49,114 nt of DNA, taken from the NCBI GenBank assembly GCA_025449485.1, contig JANWJG010000038.1, positions 1 to 49,114 of the forward strand, in the 5' to 3' direction. Below are positions 14,964 to 22,873 of the stretch, piece after piece. The position numbers and the translations under genes were made by a program. Below the pieces are notes generated by a model. That model did no database searches. It was not told the DNA's origin and was given only the letters and a program-made list of their open reading frames with translations. Positions within the stretch are counted from its first letter, which is position 1. Each line of letters opens with the position of its first letter. Origin of the DNA: Nitrosotalea sp. Lineage in GTDB: Archaea; Thermoproteota; Nitrososphaeria; Nitrososphaerales; Nitrosopumilaceae.

Positions 14964-15938
14964 TTAAGAATTTATTGATTCAAGAAAGAACTTTCGCAAA
15001 TCGTGATATCTTGTTCTTATGGTAGTGGATGTAATGTGGGAGGCCTTTGCCATCTCTGCTTGGGTCTTTCTTTCTGCGTTTAGGACGCAAGCCAGATAAA
15101 GTGATGCTGATGCTAACGCTTTTGGATTTTTTCCTTGTGACAGTCCTGCTTTCTCAATTGAATAAATTATTTCCAAGGCATCTCTTCTTGATTTTTCACT
15201 AATTTTTGCCTCATTCGCAATACTTGCCAGAAATTCTCTAGAACTAAAAGGATTTATTGATAAATCCAATCTCTCAACTAAACTTCGATACGTTCTTGCA
15301 ATTTCTTTTTTACTTATATTGCTAGCTGTAGATATTTCGAGAATTGATCTTGGTATGCCACATTGCTTGCAAGATGCATAGATGCATGCACAGACTATAC
15401 TTTTTGATTTTCGTCCAACTGTCAATTTCGCCCGTATGGCTTTTCTATACATGTGTGCAGAATTTTCTGCTATGGAATCAGGTATTCCCAATTTCATTTG
15501 TAACATGTTAAGAAATAAAAGGGCAGATCGAAGTGTCTTGTTTTTAGAAGCAACTGCACTCCTAGTATTCAATATGTTGAGGCGATGAAATTCATTCTTG
15601 GCAGTCCTGGAAAGAGATTTACCCATGCTATCTCTCTTTGACATTATCGTAGTCATGTTCATATCAAACATTGTCAAAGAGTTGATCGAACCAGAACTTT
15701 TTTTTGTCAAGTAATCTACTGGATCAGACCAATGTGAAGAAATGGTTTCTAAAGATTTCTCTTCTAAAACTAGTCCGCATGAACCGCAAAGGATCTCGCC
15801 TGATGCATTATCGGTGATTATTGGCCATCCTTTACAATCACGAGTAATACATCTTGGAAAAACTTCATTTATCTGAACAGGGATATTTGTAACAACATCT
15901 AGTTCTTGCTTTGCAAGAACTTGCTTGCGTTTACTCAC
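14964..15938 (-). CDS. tfb: Transcription initiation factor TFB (TFIIB homolog)
   Basis: 324 residues from GTG, the normal TFB length. The N-terminal zinc ribbon has C30-x4-C35 ... C51-x2-C54 (CGSCGLVLEE). Two cyclin-like repeats follow, at ~115-200 (e.g. RSALLFLNMLQMKLGIP, SIVCACIYASCKQCGIPRS) and ~215-305 (KNPKALASASLYLACVL, TSTTIRTRYHDLRKFF). TFB recruits RNA polymerase to TBP-bound promoters and reads the BRE. Archaea of this group usually encode several TFBs. It overlaps the SRPBCC gene by 8 nt (GTGAGTAA), so it is translationally coupled to it. Confidence 0.96.
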   Translation of the reverse strand: MSKRKQVLAKQELDVVTNIPVQINEVFPRCITRDCKGWPIITDNASGEILCGSCGLVLEEKSLETISSHWSDPVDYLTKKSSGSINSLTMFDMNMTTIMSKRDSMGKSLSRTAKNEFHRLNILNTRSAVASKNKTLRSALLFLNMLQMKLGIPDSIAENSAHMYRKAIRAKLTVGRKSKSIVCACIYASCKQCGIPRSILEISTASNISKKEIARTYRSLVERLDLSINPFSSREFLASIANEAKISEKSRRDALEIIYSIEKAGLSQGKNPKALASASLYLACVLNAERKTQAEMAKASHITSTTIRTRYHDLRKFFLESINS

Positions 15939-16398
15939 GGATCAAGTCAACCCACTGTTTTCTTTCTTTAATTTCAAATGACTGAATTTTCTCAATGTCT
16001 TCTTTTATCAACTGTAATGCTAGTTCAGCTTCATTTCGCAATTCTTCTGAAATGTGTCTTGAGCGAAGTTGTGCAATTCCTTTTATCGTATAATTCATTT
16101 GAACTTCTAAAAGAGTCTGGTTTCCAATCTGAATCAATAAAATGTCTTTTATGCCAGTCAGTGAACCCCTAGTCCATCTTATGTGAATGCCTTCGAGGTA
16201 AAAAAGAATAATTTTTTGATAGCATTTGTCGGAGTTGCTCAATGTTACCTCTCGGGTAATTACATTACCATCGCGTGATTTGTTTCTCACTTTGATCATT
16301 CCCTTCCAAAAATAAGGATCCCTTTCAAGGACAGATATGACACTCCAGACTTTTTTAACAGTGGAGTTGATCATTATCTTTGCAGTGATTTCAATCAT
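15931..16398 (-). CDS. SRPBCC/START-like lipid or ligand-binding protein
   Basis: 155 residues from the ATG at 16398, ~26 nt behind a TTTATGCC box; a longer frame upstream has a poor N-terminus. Begins MIEITAKIMINSTVKKVWSV with D-P-x-[FW] shortly after, the typical start of SRPBCC (polyketide cyclase/CoxG-like) proteins, which hold hydrophobic ligands in a helix-grip pocket. The final helix is long (ELRNEAELALQLIKEDIEKI). First gene of an operon with tfb, an unusual pairing that hints at ligand-dependent control (inference). Confidence 0.75.
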   Translation of the reverse strand: MIEITAKIMINSTVKKVWSVISVLERDPYFWKGMIKVRNKSRDGNVITREVTLSNSDKCYQKIILFYLEGIHIRWTRGSLTGIKDILLIQIGNQTLLEVQMNYTIKGIAQLRSRHISEELRNEAELALQLIKEDIEKIQSFEIKERKQWVDLIRE

Positions 16399-16490
16399 AG
16401 TGTGATTTTCTAAAACGTGGCATAAATGGTAGATAGTACACACTGCAATCTATGGCATTGAAATACAATGATGCCATAGTGTGAGTTGTA

Positions 16491-16718
16491 ATGAAAACAT
16501 TAGTAGACAAAACAAAATCAATGACTACATTGTTTGGCATGGTGTCCCTAATTGTTGTCTTTACACTCGTCCCACACGCATTTGCATTAACAACTGCAGA
16601 TGATCCTCATGGACCATTGGAATCTGTTGCATGGATGGCAGCAATGGCAGTGGCTGGTGTTATGAGTGGTGTTGGGATTTTGACAACAATTAAACTTGGA
16701 AAATTACATCAAAAATAA
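16491..16718 (+). CDS. Small secreted or membrane protein
   Basis: 75 residues: a signal peptide or first helix (LFGMVSLIVVFTLVPHAFA, cleavage near residue 33), a short external loop (TTADDPHGPLES) and one membrane helix (VAWMAAMAVAGVMSGVGIL) with a basic tail. Divergent from the SRPBCC-tfb operon. No family recognised. Confidence 0.7.
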   Translation: MKTLVDKTKSMTTLFGMVSLIVVFTLVPHAFALTTADDPHGPLESVAWMAAMAVAGVMSGVGILTTIKLGKLHQK

Positions 16719-16856
16719 TTCACTCCCATAATTTTTAATTTATAAAAATATTCTGTCATCTGGACAAAGTTTAATATTCAAAAAATTGCTCATTATTTTT
16801 ATATCTTTTGGACAAGATATTAAAGTTATAAAATTCTAAATTTATAAAAATTGAAA

Positions 16857-17654
16857 ATGGTTGGAAAAAAATCCACTCTAGGTGGAATGTATGATCATTT
16901 TTTGCATATTGCTCCACGCTATCGTGAATTAAGAACTACCGATCTTGGACCTGTTCTGTTTATAACCCATAAGCTACAAAACCTCCCAAACATACGTGCT
17001 GCTGATATTGGATGCGGTGCAGGAAGATATAGCCTTAAGCTAGTTCAACATTTGGGAGAAAAATGCCATCTCTTTTGTCTGGATAATAATAGGGAAATGC
17101 TACGTCACTTGAATCAACATTTTATAAAAAACAACATTGTAAATTTCACTCCAATACGAAGTGATTCACACAAAATACCGTTACAAACAGATTCACTTGA
17201 TTGTGTAATGTCATTTAATGCAGTTCACCATTTTTCGCTACAAAATTTTCTAAAAGAGTCTTCAAGAGTGCTCAAAAACAATGGAAAATTATTCATATAT
17301 ACAAGATTGAGAGACCAAAATGCAAAAACTATCTGGGGAACTCATTTTCCGTCATTTGACAAAAAGGAGACGCGTCTCTATGAGCTAGATGAGTTAAAGT
17401 CAGCCTTCGAAAAGGATCCAAATCTAAACATAAACTCAGTACAGTTTTTTGAACACCATAGAGTCTATCCACTAGAAAAACTCGTAGAGCAAGCAAAAAA
17501 CCATCATTATTCAACTTTTAAATTTTATAAAAAACATGAATTTAGAGAAGCATTGCATAGGTTTGTACAAAACATATTGAATCATTATGATGATCTAGAT
17601 AAAATATCGTGGAAAGATCAGAATACATTGCTTGTGATTGAAAATAAACAGTGA
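16857..17654 (+). CDS. Class I SAM-dependent methyltransferase
   Basis: 265 residues from the ATG at 16857, 28 nt behind a TTATAAAA box (the TTG two codons upstream is the alternative). Rossmann motif I is ADIGCGAGRY (residues 49-58); motif II is LDNNREML; motif IV/post-IV is LDCVMSFNAVHHF, then SRVLKNNGKLFIYTR. It is a Methyltransf_11/UbiE-like enzyme, with a C-terminal helical cap that probably selects the substrate. The HH-F in motif IV is typical of small-molecule methyltransferases. Substrate unknown. Confidence 0.88.
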   Translation: MVGKKSTLGGMYDHFLHIAPRYRELRTTDLGPVLFITHKLQNLPNIRAADIGCGAGRYSLKLVQHLGEKCHLFCLDNNREMLRHLNQHFIKNNIVNFTPIRSDSHKIPLQTDSLDCVMSFNAVHHFSLQNFLKESSRVLKNNGKLFIYTRLRDQNAKTIWGTHFPSFDKKETRLYELDELKSAFEKDPNLNINSVQFFEHHRVYPLEKLVEQAKNHHYSTFKFYKKHEFREALHRFVQNILNHYDDLDKISWKDQNTLLVIENKQ

Positions 17655-17671
17655 GTTAGGTACCTTCTATG

Positions 17672-17758
17672 CTAATCATGTAATACTTGCCCAAAGGCTA
17701 GACGGTGTATGCCAATTACAACCAGCGCAATTACTATTGAAAGATGCAAAGTTTTCAT
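17672..17758 (-). pseudogene. Orphan signal peptide, stump of a deleted secreted-protein gene
   Basis: 28 codons: MKTLHLSIVIALVVIGIHRL then AFGQVLHD and stop. The first residues match the signal peptides of 20156-21541 and 11186-12298 in protein and DNA (ATGAAAACT-T-CATCTTTCAATA). Its ATG overlaps the stop of the Rieske-like gene (ATGA), the usual coupling in this island. Nothing follows the signal peptide, so a downstream gene was probably lost; a real 28-residue peptide is less likely. Confidence 0.6.
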
Positions 17759-18627
17759 TTAGCTGAATAAGTCCTTGCAAGGTGATTAAGCTCGTATGAG
17801 ATCACTGACATGTTTTGCAAACGAACCGCAGCTGAAAGCTCTTCAGTATTGTTTAGATTCACGTTAATTTCTCGGTATGTTCCATTTTCTGTATACACAG
17901 TCCCGTCTCCCATGAACTCACAACTATTGCCAAGTATGATCTTTTGAATTCTAGCATCAGACAAAAGTATTGACTCAATCTGATCTCTTGTTGCCAAACG
18001 GTTTGCATCATACTGTAAATCTGCCTGTTCTGGATCTGTACAATGAAATACATCTCTTCCTGCACCAACCAAACCATTTTTGCCAAATTCAAAAACAGGT
18101 GGCACCACAAAGATGTATCCTTGGTCATCCACCCCAAGATCTAGGTTTGGCAGTGCGTTATATTTCTGATACATTGCAGGACCAATTACTGCAATTCCGT
18201 TAACTGGTTCGTATTCCCCGTTATTGCAAGGCTCTTCCAGTTTTTCTATATTTGGGCGGTAAGCAGTGAGACATCCATGATTTATGTCAATCATACTATA
18301 AGCTCGAAAAGAAGAAATGGCATCCATGTCTCCACTCAAATCTTGTGGTAGTCTTATGAGCTCCCATCGATAAAAAGCACTGACATCAATTGTAGCATTG
18401 CCCGTGTATGGATATGTAAATTCAATAGCAGAGTTTGGAGTTAGATCATCCATCTTTACATATTTTGTGCCATTATCAGTAATTGCATGAATTCTGGCTT
18501 GAATTTTTTCTTCTTGGTTTTGTTTTTCGATGTTGTTTTGGAGTGTCAGCAAAGTGACGATTGTAATTCCAACGGTGGCTAGAATAGCAATGGCAATTAT
18601 GGATAGCCGCAGAGTTTGAGTTTTCAT
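17755..18627 (-). CDS. Membrane-anchored Rieske-fold protein lacking all cluster ligands (paralog)
   Basis: 290 residues. Signal anchor at residues ~8-30. Residues ~104-175 align with the protein at 9860-10936: SSFRAYSMIDINHGC, LEEPCNNGEYEPVNGIAVIG, then LPNLDLGVDDQGYIFV. The Rieske landmarks GC and PC-x2-G with GPA are clear, but the ligand positions are D/N and E/N, and only the disulfide pair C119/C134 remains. A shared NGLVGAGRDV segment follows. It starts 3 nt after the upstream gene; same operon. Confidence 0.83.
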   Translation of the reverse strand: MKTQTLRLSIIAIAILATVGITIVTLLTLQNNIEKQNQEEKIQARIHAITDNGTKYVKMDDLTPNSAIEFTYPYTGNATIDVSAFYRWELIRLPQDLSGDMDAISSFRAYSMIDINHGCLTAYRPNIEKLEEPCNNGEYEPVNGIAVIGPAMYQKYNALPNLDLGVDDQGYIFVVPPVFEFGKNGLVGAGRDVFHCTDPEQADLQYDANRLATRDQIESILLSDARIQKIILGNSCEFMGDGTVYTENGTYREINVNLNNTEELSAAVRLQNMSVISYELNHLARTYSAK

Positions 18628-18630
18628 TTT

Positions 18631-20004
18631 CTATGGACCCACATTAAATTTTTCACTAGCCGTTTTATTGTCAAGTGAGGCAATCATTGTGTAAGTACCT
18701 ATTTCATTAATGGCTGGTTTTCCCGCAGGTCCTTCCACAGCATAAGTAAAAGTACCAAAATGCATTCCAGCAGTTTCCGTATGCACTATACAACAATTAC
18801 TCCAAATCTGCGTTCCGTTTGAATTCAAGATTTTCATGTCTGGATAGACCCCACCATGTTCATACCCCGTATACTTTACCATTGCAGCAATTGGTTGACC
18901 AGAAACATAGCTCTGATTTAATCCAGTTATCTCTATTTTTAGTGGAGTTGCCAGCAAATTTTCTAGTGATTCACCCCACTCTCGCTCAATCAATTTTTGC
19001 CTAGTTTTTGGGGTGACACATGCTGGAGTGTTGTCCACCATCTTTATGATTAACTGTAGATCTGCTTTGCATAAAATGTCGTTTACGGGAACATCTTGCT
19101 TCAGTGGCGATAAGATTCTTTCAGAAGGTCTTGTGCCTTCAGGCCAAGAATCACTTGCCAAGTTAATTACTCTCTGAAATTCTTTGGAACCCATAATGCC
19201 TTCTTGGTTCTTTGCATAAATCATCCAGTTGAGAGTGCTTGATACATTTGATATCTGAGAAGGCAATGACACTGTCCAAGAGATCGTTTTCTCCTCACCT
19301 ACCCTAAGAGTAAAGTTTCCATTTGTGGTTTGAAAATTCCGTAAAAGCGGCGAGTCGACAAACGCAAGATGCACATAATACAGCGTAGAATTTCCTACAT
19401 TTGCAATATTTACGCTAACAGGCAATATGGCATTAGGTATTACTCGCCCTACTGGAAGAAAATCTGAATCAATATCCGGGGCAAAATCACTCCAAGCTGC
19501 CGGTGGTGATGCAGGAGGACATTTATCATGACAAATTGGAGTTATAGTAGTGCTAACTTCACTGATCTTGCTTAGGCTTGGATCCTCTGCAACTCCAATA
19601 GACTCGAGGTATGTGTCAGGGGTATCAAGGAGGTTGAATTCGACGCCTACTGCAGTTAGTTTTACATTACCACATAGAGAATTGTCCCATGTGTCATTAG
19701 TTGAGACACCGGTCAAGGCATACTTGTGACCTGAAACCTTTGATTGAAATTCAGTAGAAGTAAGAGCAAGTGCTACTGCTTTGCCCCTATCAAGTGAATC
19801 CGCAGTTTTTTGTAGCTCGTCCCCGATTTTGTTCTGGCATTGTTGGTAAGAAAGACCTACCGAATTGTAAAGTGAGCTTGAATTACTTCCAATGCCATGG
19901 GCATATTGGGAATTATGCTCTTGTGCGTTTACAGGAGTATGTGATAATAACAAAGATAGTCCGAATCCAATTACCGCAATTATCAAAATGTTCTCTGTTT
20001 TCAA
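18631..20004 (-). CDS. Secreted multidomain surface protein (CARDB-like, C-x16-C/RGW module, Ig-like)
   Basis: 457 residues from TTG, 31 nt behind the TATA of repeat B. Signal peptide 1-27 (HTPVNAQ). Residues ~185-285 look like a CARDB-type beta-sandwich (VGRVIPNAILPVSVNIANVG). Residues ~297-345 hold the recurrent module LSPLKQ, C312-x16-C329, then TPKTRQKLIEREWG. Residues ~360-457 are an Ig-like domain (PDMKILNSNGTQIWSNC, EIGTYTMIASLDN) that has a clear relative in 20156-21541. First gene of a three-gene operon. Probably part of the cell envelope. Confidence 0.82.
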   Translation of the reverse strand: MKTENILIIAVIGFGLSLLLSHTPVNAQEHNSQYAHGIGSNSSSLYNSVGLSYQQCQNKIGDELQKTADSLDRGKAVALALTSTEFQSKVSGHKYALTGVSTNDTWDNSLCGNVKLTAVGVEFNLLDTPDTYLESIGVAEDPSLSKISEVSTTITPICHDKCPPASPPAAWSDFAPDIDSDFLPVGRVIPNAILPVSVNIANVGNSTLYYVHLAFVDSPLLRNFQTTNGNFTLRVGEEKTISWTVSLPSQISNVSSTLNWMIYAKNQEGIMGSKEFQRVINLASDSWPEGTRPSERILSPLKQDVPVNDILCKADLQLIIKMVDNTPACVTPKTRQKLIEREWGESLENLLATPLKIEITGLNQSYVSGQPIAAMVKYTGYEHGGVYPDMKILNSNGTQIWSNCCIVHTETAGMHFGTFTYAVEGPAGKPAINEIGTYTMIASLDNKTASEKFNVGP

Positions 20005-20030
20005 AATATGTTATTCTTCGACCTTTGAAC

Positions 20031-20152
20031 TTTAAAAAATTGGTGTAGAATTCTTCTAGATTAAAAATATGGATCGGGCCGGACACGCTACTGTACAGTT
20101 CATTTTTGCGTTCCATCGTGCGTAAATTTCTATTAAAAAATAGAGTTTTCAT
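20031..20152 (-). repeat. Surface-island repeat, copy B, with promoter of the 20004-17672 operon
   Basis: On the minus strand: a severed gene start (ATGAAAACTCTA at 20152), ACGATGGAACGCAAAAATG, CAGTAGCGTGTCCGGCC, CGATCCATATTTTTAAT, TCTAGAAGAATTCTACACC, then TTTTTTAAA. The TATA centre is 31 nt from the TTG at 20004. The start codon joined directly to the 3' repeat tail marks a deletion junction. Confidence 0.8.
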
Positions 20153-20155
20153 TTT

Positions 20156-21541
20156 TTACTTGGAACAATCCGTAATTGTTAGAACTATGATTTGCCCTCC
20201 AAGGCAAACACCAGGAGGTAGATGCATCCAATATGTGCCACTTGAAGCATTTTGAGATGTAGACATTGTGATGTTAACAAGAGAACTTGTATGCTCACGG
20301 ATAATTTCTGCAAGCGGATCAACTGTAACATCAATTCCAGGATGATTATGCATATTTGCATCATGCATAAACTCTACATCGTTGACAATGTTGACACCAT
20401 CTGGATATTCTGGGATCCTTGCATCGGTATTAATTGAACTAACTGAAATAGAATATGTTAGAGTTCCATTATGTCCTGGCTCTAGAACATAATTTTTAAC
20501 ATATGGGTAATCAGTGTAGTTGTAAATGCCATAAAATCCTGTAGCGTTGAGGATTTTGCTTGAGGCGCTGTACCATGCAAATGGACAGAGGGGCAATCCC
20601 ATGGCACCCGCGTAGGCATACGGGTTAGAAATGTTAGAAACACATGATGGAATAGCCTGTGATACACTAACTCCAGTTTGATTTTCTTTTGTCACGTATT
20701 GTGGCAAACTTTCAGAGAGATCTTTTATGTCGTTAATTGTTGGTACCACAACAAATGGCAGCCTCATTGTGTGGTTGTCATAAGATATAACCATCACATA
20801 CGAACCAGTTTCATTCATAATTGGAACTCCAAATCCATCTGAGAGTTTGTAATGTATTCTAAAACCACCACGTTGAGGATCACATAATGTAATAGGATGA
20901 TTTGCGTGCCATATGATGTTACCATCATCTTTTTGAATCACAATGTCAGGAATTGTACATGTTATTCCATATCCTGAAAGTTCAATAGTAAAATCAATTT
21001 TCTGTCCAACGGCATAAGTATCAAAAAGACCACTTGCACCCAAATCCACATGCTCTGGAATTTGTTTATCAGACTGATCTGATGTCAATACCAATACCCA
21101 TCCCCTCTGCCACGGATGTGGCACTCCGTGATATCCAAAATATCCCGGTTTTGTAAAAGTATATTCAAATGATTCACCAGGTTTTAGAAAATTTGGCATT
21201 TTTGCATTCTCCATTACTGCCGAAAATCTATTTGTCATATTATAGAAATCCGGATCACTTGAGTTATCAGCAACTACACTATTCATTGTATGGCCATCGT
21301 TGATCCATCTAACAGTGTTGTTTACTCCAATTATTACTCGAATGTACTGCGGGTCATAATTCTTGCCTGAACTTTGATCTTCTGCGCCTTTAGGGATTAT
21401 GACAGTAGTGACTTGACTAAGTGGATCAAAATTAGACATCATTTGTTGCTGTTGATCGTATACCGAGTGATAAATCAGAAAAAAAGACGTGCATGTGATT
21501 ACCACAATTCCAACAATTATTGAAAGATGTAGAGTTTTCAT
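20156..21541 (-). CDS. Membrane-anchored cupredoxin-domain protein with lost copper ligands
   Basis: 461 residues from the ATG at 21541, chosen because the TATA of repeat C is ~32 nt upstream and the MKTLHLSII signal anchor starts there. Residues ~45-152 are a plastocyanin-like domain (VRWINDGHTMNSVV, YTFTKPGYFGYHGVPHPWQR). Of the copper ligands H84, C, H142 and M, the two His remain, but Cys is Gly139 and Met is Gln145 (YHGVPHPWQ in place of YHC-x2-HPWM). An Ig-like domain (~165-270) is shared with 18631-20004, followed by a ~190-residue beta-rich C-terminal part. Blue-copper electron transfer is unlikely. Confidence 0.85.
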   Translation of the reverse strand: MKTLHLSIIVGIVVITCTSFFLIYHSVYDQQQQMMSNFDPLSQVTTVIIPKGAEDQSSGKNYDPQYIRVIIGVNNTVRWINDGHTMNSVVADNSSDPDFYNMTNRFSAVMENAKMPNFLKPGESFEYTFTKPGYFGYHGVPHPWQRGWVLVLTSDQSDKQIPEHVDLGASGLFDTYAVGQKIDFTIELSGYGITCTIPDIVIQKDDGNIIWHANHPITLCDPQRGGFRIHYKLSDGFGVPIMNETGSYVMVISYDNHTMRLPFVVVPTINDIKDLSESLPQYVTKENQTGVSVSQAIPSCVSNISNPYAYAGAMGLPLCPFAWYSASSKILNATGFYGIYNYTDYPYVKNYVLEPGHNGTLTYSISVSSINTDARIPEYPDGVNIVNDVEFMHDANMHNHPGIDVTVDPLAEIIREHTSSLVNITMSTSQNASSGTYWMHLPPGVCLGGQIIVLTITDCSK

Positions 21542-21568
21542 TTTGTACATGTGCTGGACAGACATGTC

Positions 21569-21629
21569 ATAAAAAATTGTGGTAGAATTCTTCTAGATTA
21601 AAAATATGGATCGGGCCGGATTCGAACTA
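21569..21629 (-). repeat. Surface-island repeat, copy C, with promoter of 20156-21541
   Basis: Minus strand: tRNA 3'-end fragment, TATTTTTAATCTAGAAG, AATTCTACCACAATTTTTTA. The promoter half is nearly the same as in copies A and B. The palindrome AGAATTCT precedes the TATA in all three copies, a candidate operator. Confidence 0.75.
21608..21628 (-). other. 3' end of a tRNA gene (T-loop to discriminator), possible attachment site
   Basis: Minus strand: GTTCGAATC followed by CGGCCCGATCCA. TTCGAAT is a canonical T-loop, CCGGC the 3' T-stem strand, CCGATCC the 3' acceptor strand and A the discriminator. No 5' half is present; a TATA-like box (TATAAAAA, 21644-21651) lies just upstream. The T-rich run after it resembles a tRNA terminator. 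Archaeal integrases commonly use such 3' ends as att sites. Confidence 0.5.
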
Positions 21630-21731
21630 GCCTTAAAACCAATTTTTATACTTTGATGGATATTACAATTTTAGTTCAAAATCCACTAATGACAGGTTCT
21701 GGAGGACGTTTTTGCCCTCATACTTTTTTCC

Positions 21732-21929
21732 TTATTTCTTATGCCTAGTTGTAAATAGGTTGTTCTTTCTTATCTTCCACTTGTTTCTCTCAAGTGTGGC
21801 GCTTTTGATCTCTGCCTCTAACCTCTTTCTTACATCTTGGCTTAGGTTGGGATCCTTTAGCTGCTCATTTTTTGCATTGATCTTCTTTGTGTATCTTTCA
21901 ATCTGAATGTCTATTCCTTCAAAACTCAT
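21732..21929 (-). CDS. Small coiled-coil protein
   Basis: 65 residues, one long charged helix with heptad pattern (IQIERYTKKINAKNEQL, VRKRLEAEIKSATLERNK), basic at the C-terminus. ATG start. No family recognised; possibly nucleic-acid associated, given its charge. Confidence 0.6.
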   Translation of the reverse strand: MSFEGIDIQIERYTKKINAKNEQLKDPNLSQDVRKRLEAEIKSATLERNKWKIRKNNLFTTRHKK

Positions 21930-21997
21930 TTGTTATTCAAGACCAGGCTTGTAATTTAGCAATTTCTGTTTAGGTATTTGATTGTGGAAATGGTATC

Positions 21998-22135
21998 TTA
22001 CTTTCTTATTATTTCCCATTCGTGTTTACAGTCTTCACACAGGAAATAATAGTGCATTCCGTCACTTTTCTCTACTGGATCCATATACTCTCCAGTGTTC
22101 TTTGACATACATTCTAGGCACTCTTGTTTGTCCAT
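21998..22135 (-). CDS. 45-residue zinc-ribbon protein
   Basis: ATG at 22135: MDKQECLECMSKNTGEYMDP, then GMHYYFLCEDCKHEWEIIRK. Two CxxC knuckles ~30 residues apart, with the aromatic strand YYFLCEDC typical of zinc ribbons. Complete with a TAA stop. The coherent metal-binding pattern makes a chance frame unlikely. Confidence 0.7.
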   Translation of the reverse strand: MDKQECLECMSKNTGEYMDPVEKSDGMHYYFLCEDCKHEWEIIRK

Positions 22136-22259
22136 TTTCTTTATCTGACACTGACAGTAAAATTAATGCTTTTGATATTTTCTCAATTACTTTTTCAAGA
22201 CTCTAGGTTTTGGGGTTGTGTTCGGGCTGTTTTTATAGATCGTACGTTGATTTTATTTC

Positions 22260-22526
22260 ATGATGCACTGTGTCAGCTCTGTATGCAGGAGAAAAATTAC
22301 ACGCGGTACGATATGCAGTAAATGCGGAATGGATAATTCAAGAGAGGCAGGAAGGATTGCACTGGAGATACTTGAAGAACGGGGAGTCGAAGATCTTGAT
22401 GAATTCATGCTCATTCACTTTCCTGACGAGAACAAGCGAAAAAAACTCAGACATGTCATGTTGCAAATAAACTATAATGAGACCAGGGCAAAACAGTATG
22501 ATGCATCAAATCGTCATAAGCGATGA
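22260..22526 (+). CDS. Small zinc-binding/helical protein, hypothetical
   Basis: 88 residues. Cys at 4 and 9 (CVSSVC) and a CSKC at residues 19-22 suggest a zinc knuckle, followed by two charged helices (EAGRIALEILEERGVEDLDE, ENKRKKLRHVMLQI). A TTTTTATAG box lies ~27 nt upstream (leaderless). No family recognised. Confidence 0.65.
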   Translation: MMHCVSSVCRRKITRGTICSKCGMDNSREAGRIALEILEERGVEDLDEFMLIHFPDENKRKKLRHVMLQINYNETRAKQYDASNRHKR

Positions 22527-22600
22527 TTACTCTCATGTAGAAAATACTAGATGGGTACTGAAAACAATCTTTATACTAGATATACAATAACATGTAAAAT

Positions 22601-22786
22601 ATGGACAAGCAAATCAGTGGATTGAAAAAGAAACTACAAAAAAATAACGATGATGCACTGGACTTTGTCCAAAAATTAGAGTCCACGCTTACAGACTTTG
22701 AAAAAACAGGAAACCTGACAGGCAGCTACTCTGAGATAAAAAAAGCCATACTTGAATACAAAGACAAACTAATAGACCAAATCTAG
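22601..22786 (+). CDS. Small helical protein, hypothetical
   Basis: 61 residues, amphipathic helices rich in Lys, Asp and Leu (SGLKKKLQKNNDDALDFVQK; SEIKKAILEYKDKLIDQI). CTTTATACT lies ~30 nt upstream of the ATG. No family recognised. Confidence 0.6.
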   Translation: MDKQISGLKKKLQKNNDDALDFVQKLESTLTDFEKTGNLTGSYSEIKKAILEYKDKLIDQI

Positions 22787-22873
22787 CATGGTCAAGTTCT
22801 CAAATATTCCATAATGTACAACCATACCACATGATGAATATCAGTTAAATCCTAATCAGTCACACTGAATCAT

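Noticed and set aside
19913-20152. 79-codon minus-strand frame beginning MKTLFF
   Set aside because: It is the severed gene start read through repeat B and into the next gene's 5' end; the sequence after the fourth codon is repeat, not a protein.
21608-21660. A complete tRNA gene
   Set aside because: Only the T-loop, one T-stem strand and one acceptor strand are present; no anticodon or D arm fits between the TATA-like box and the T-loop.
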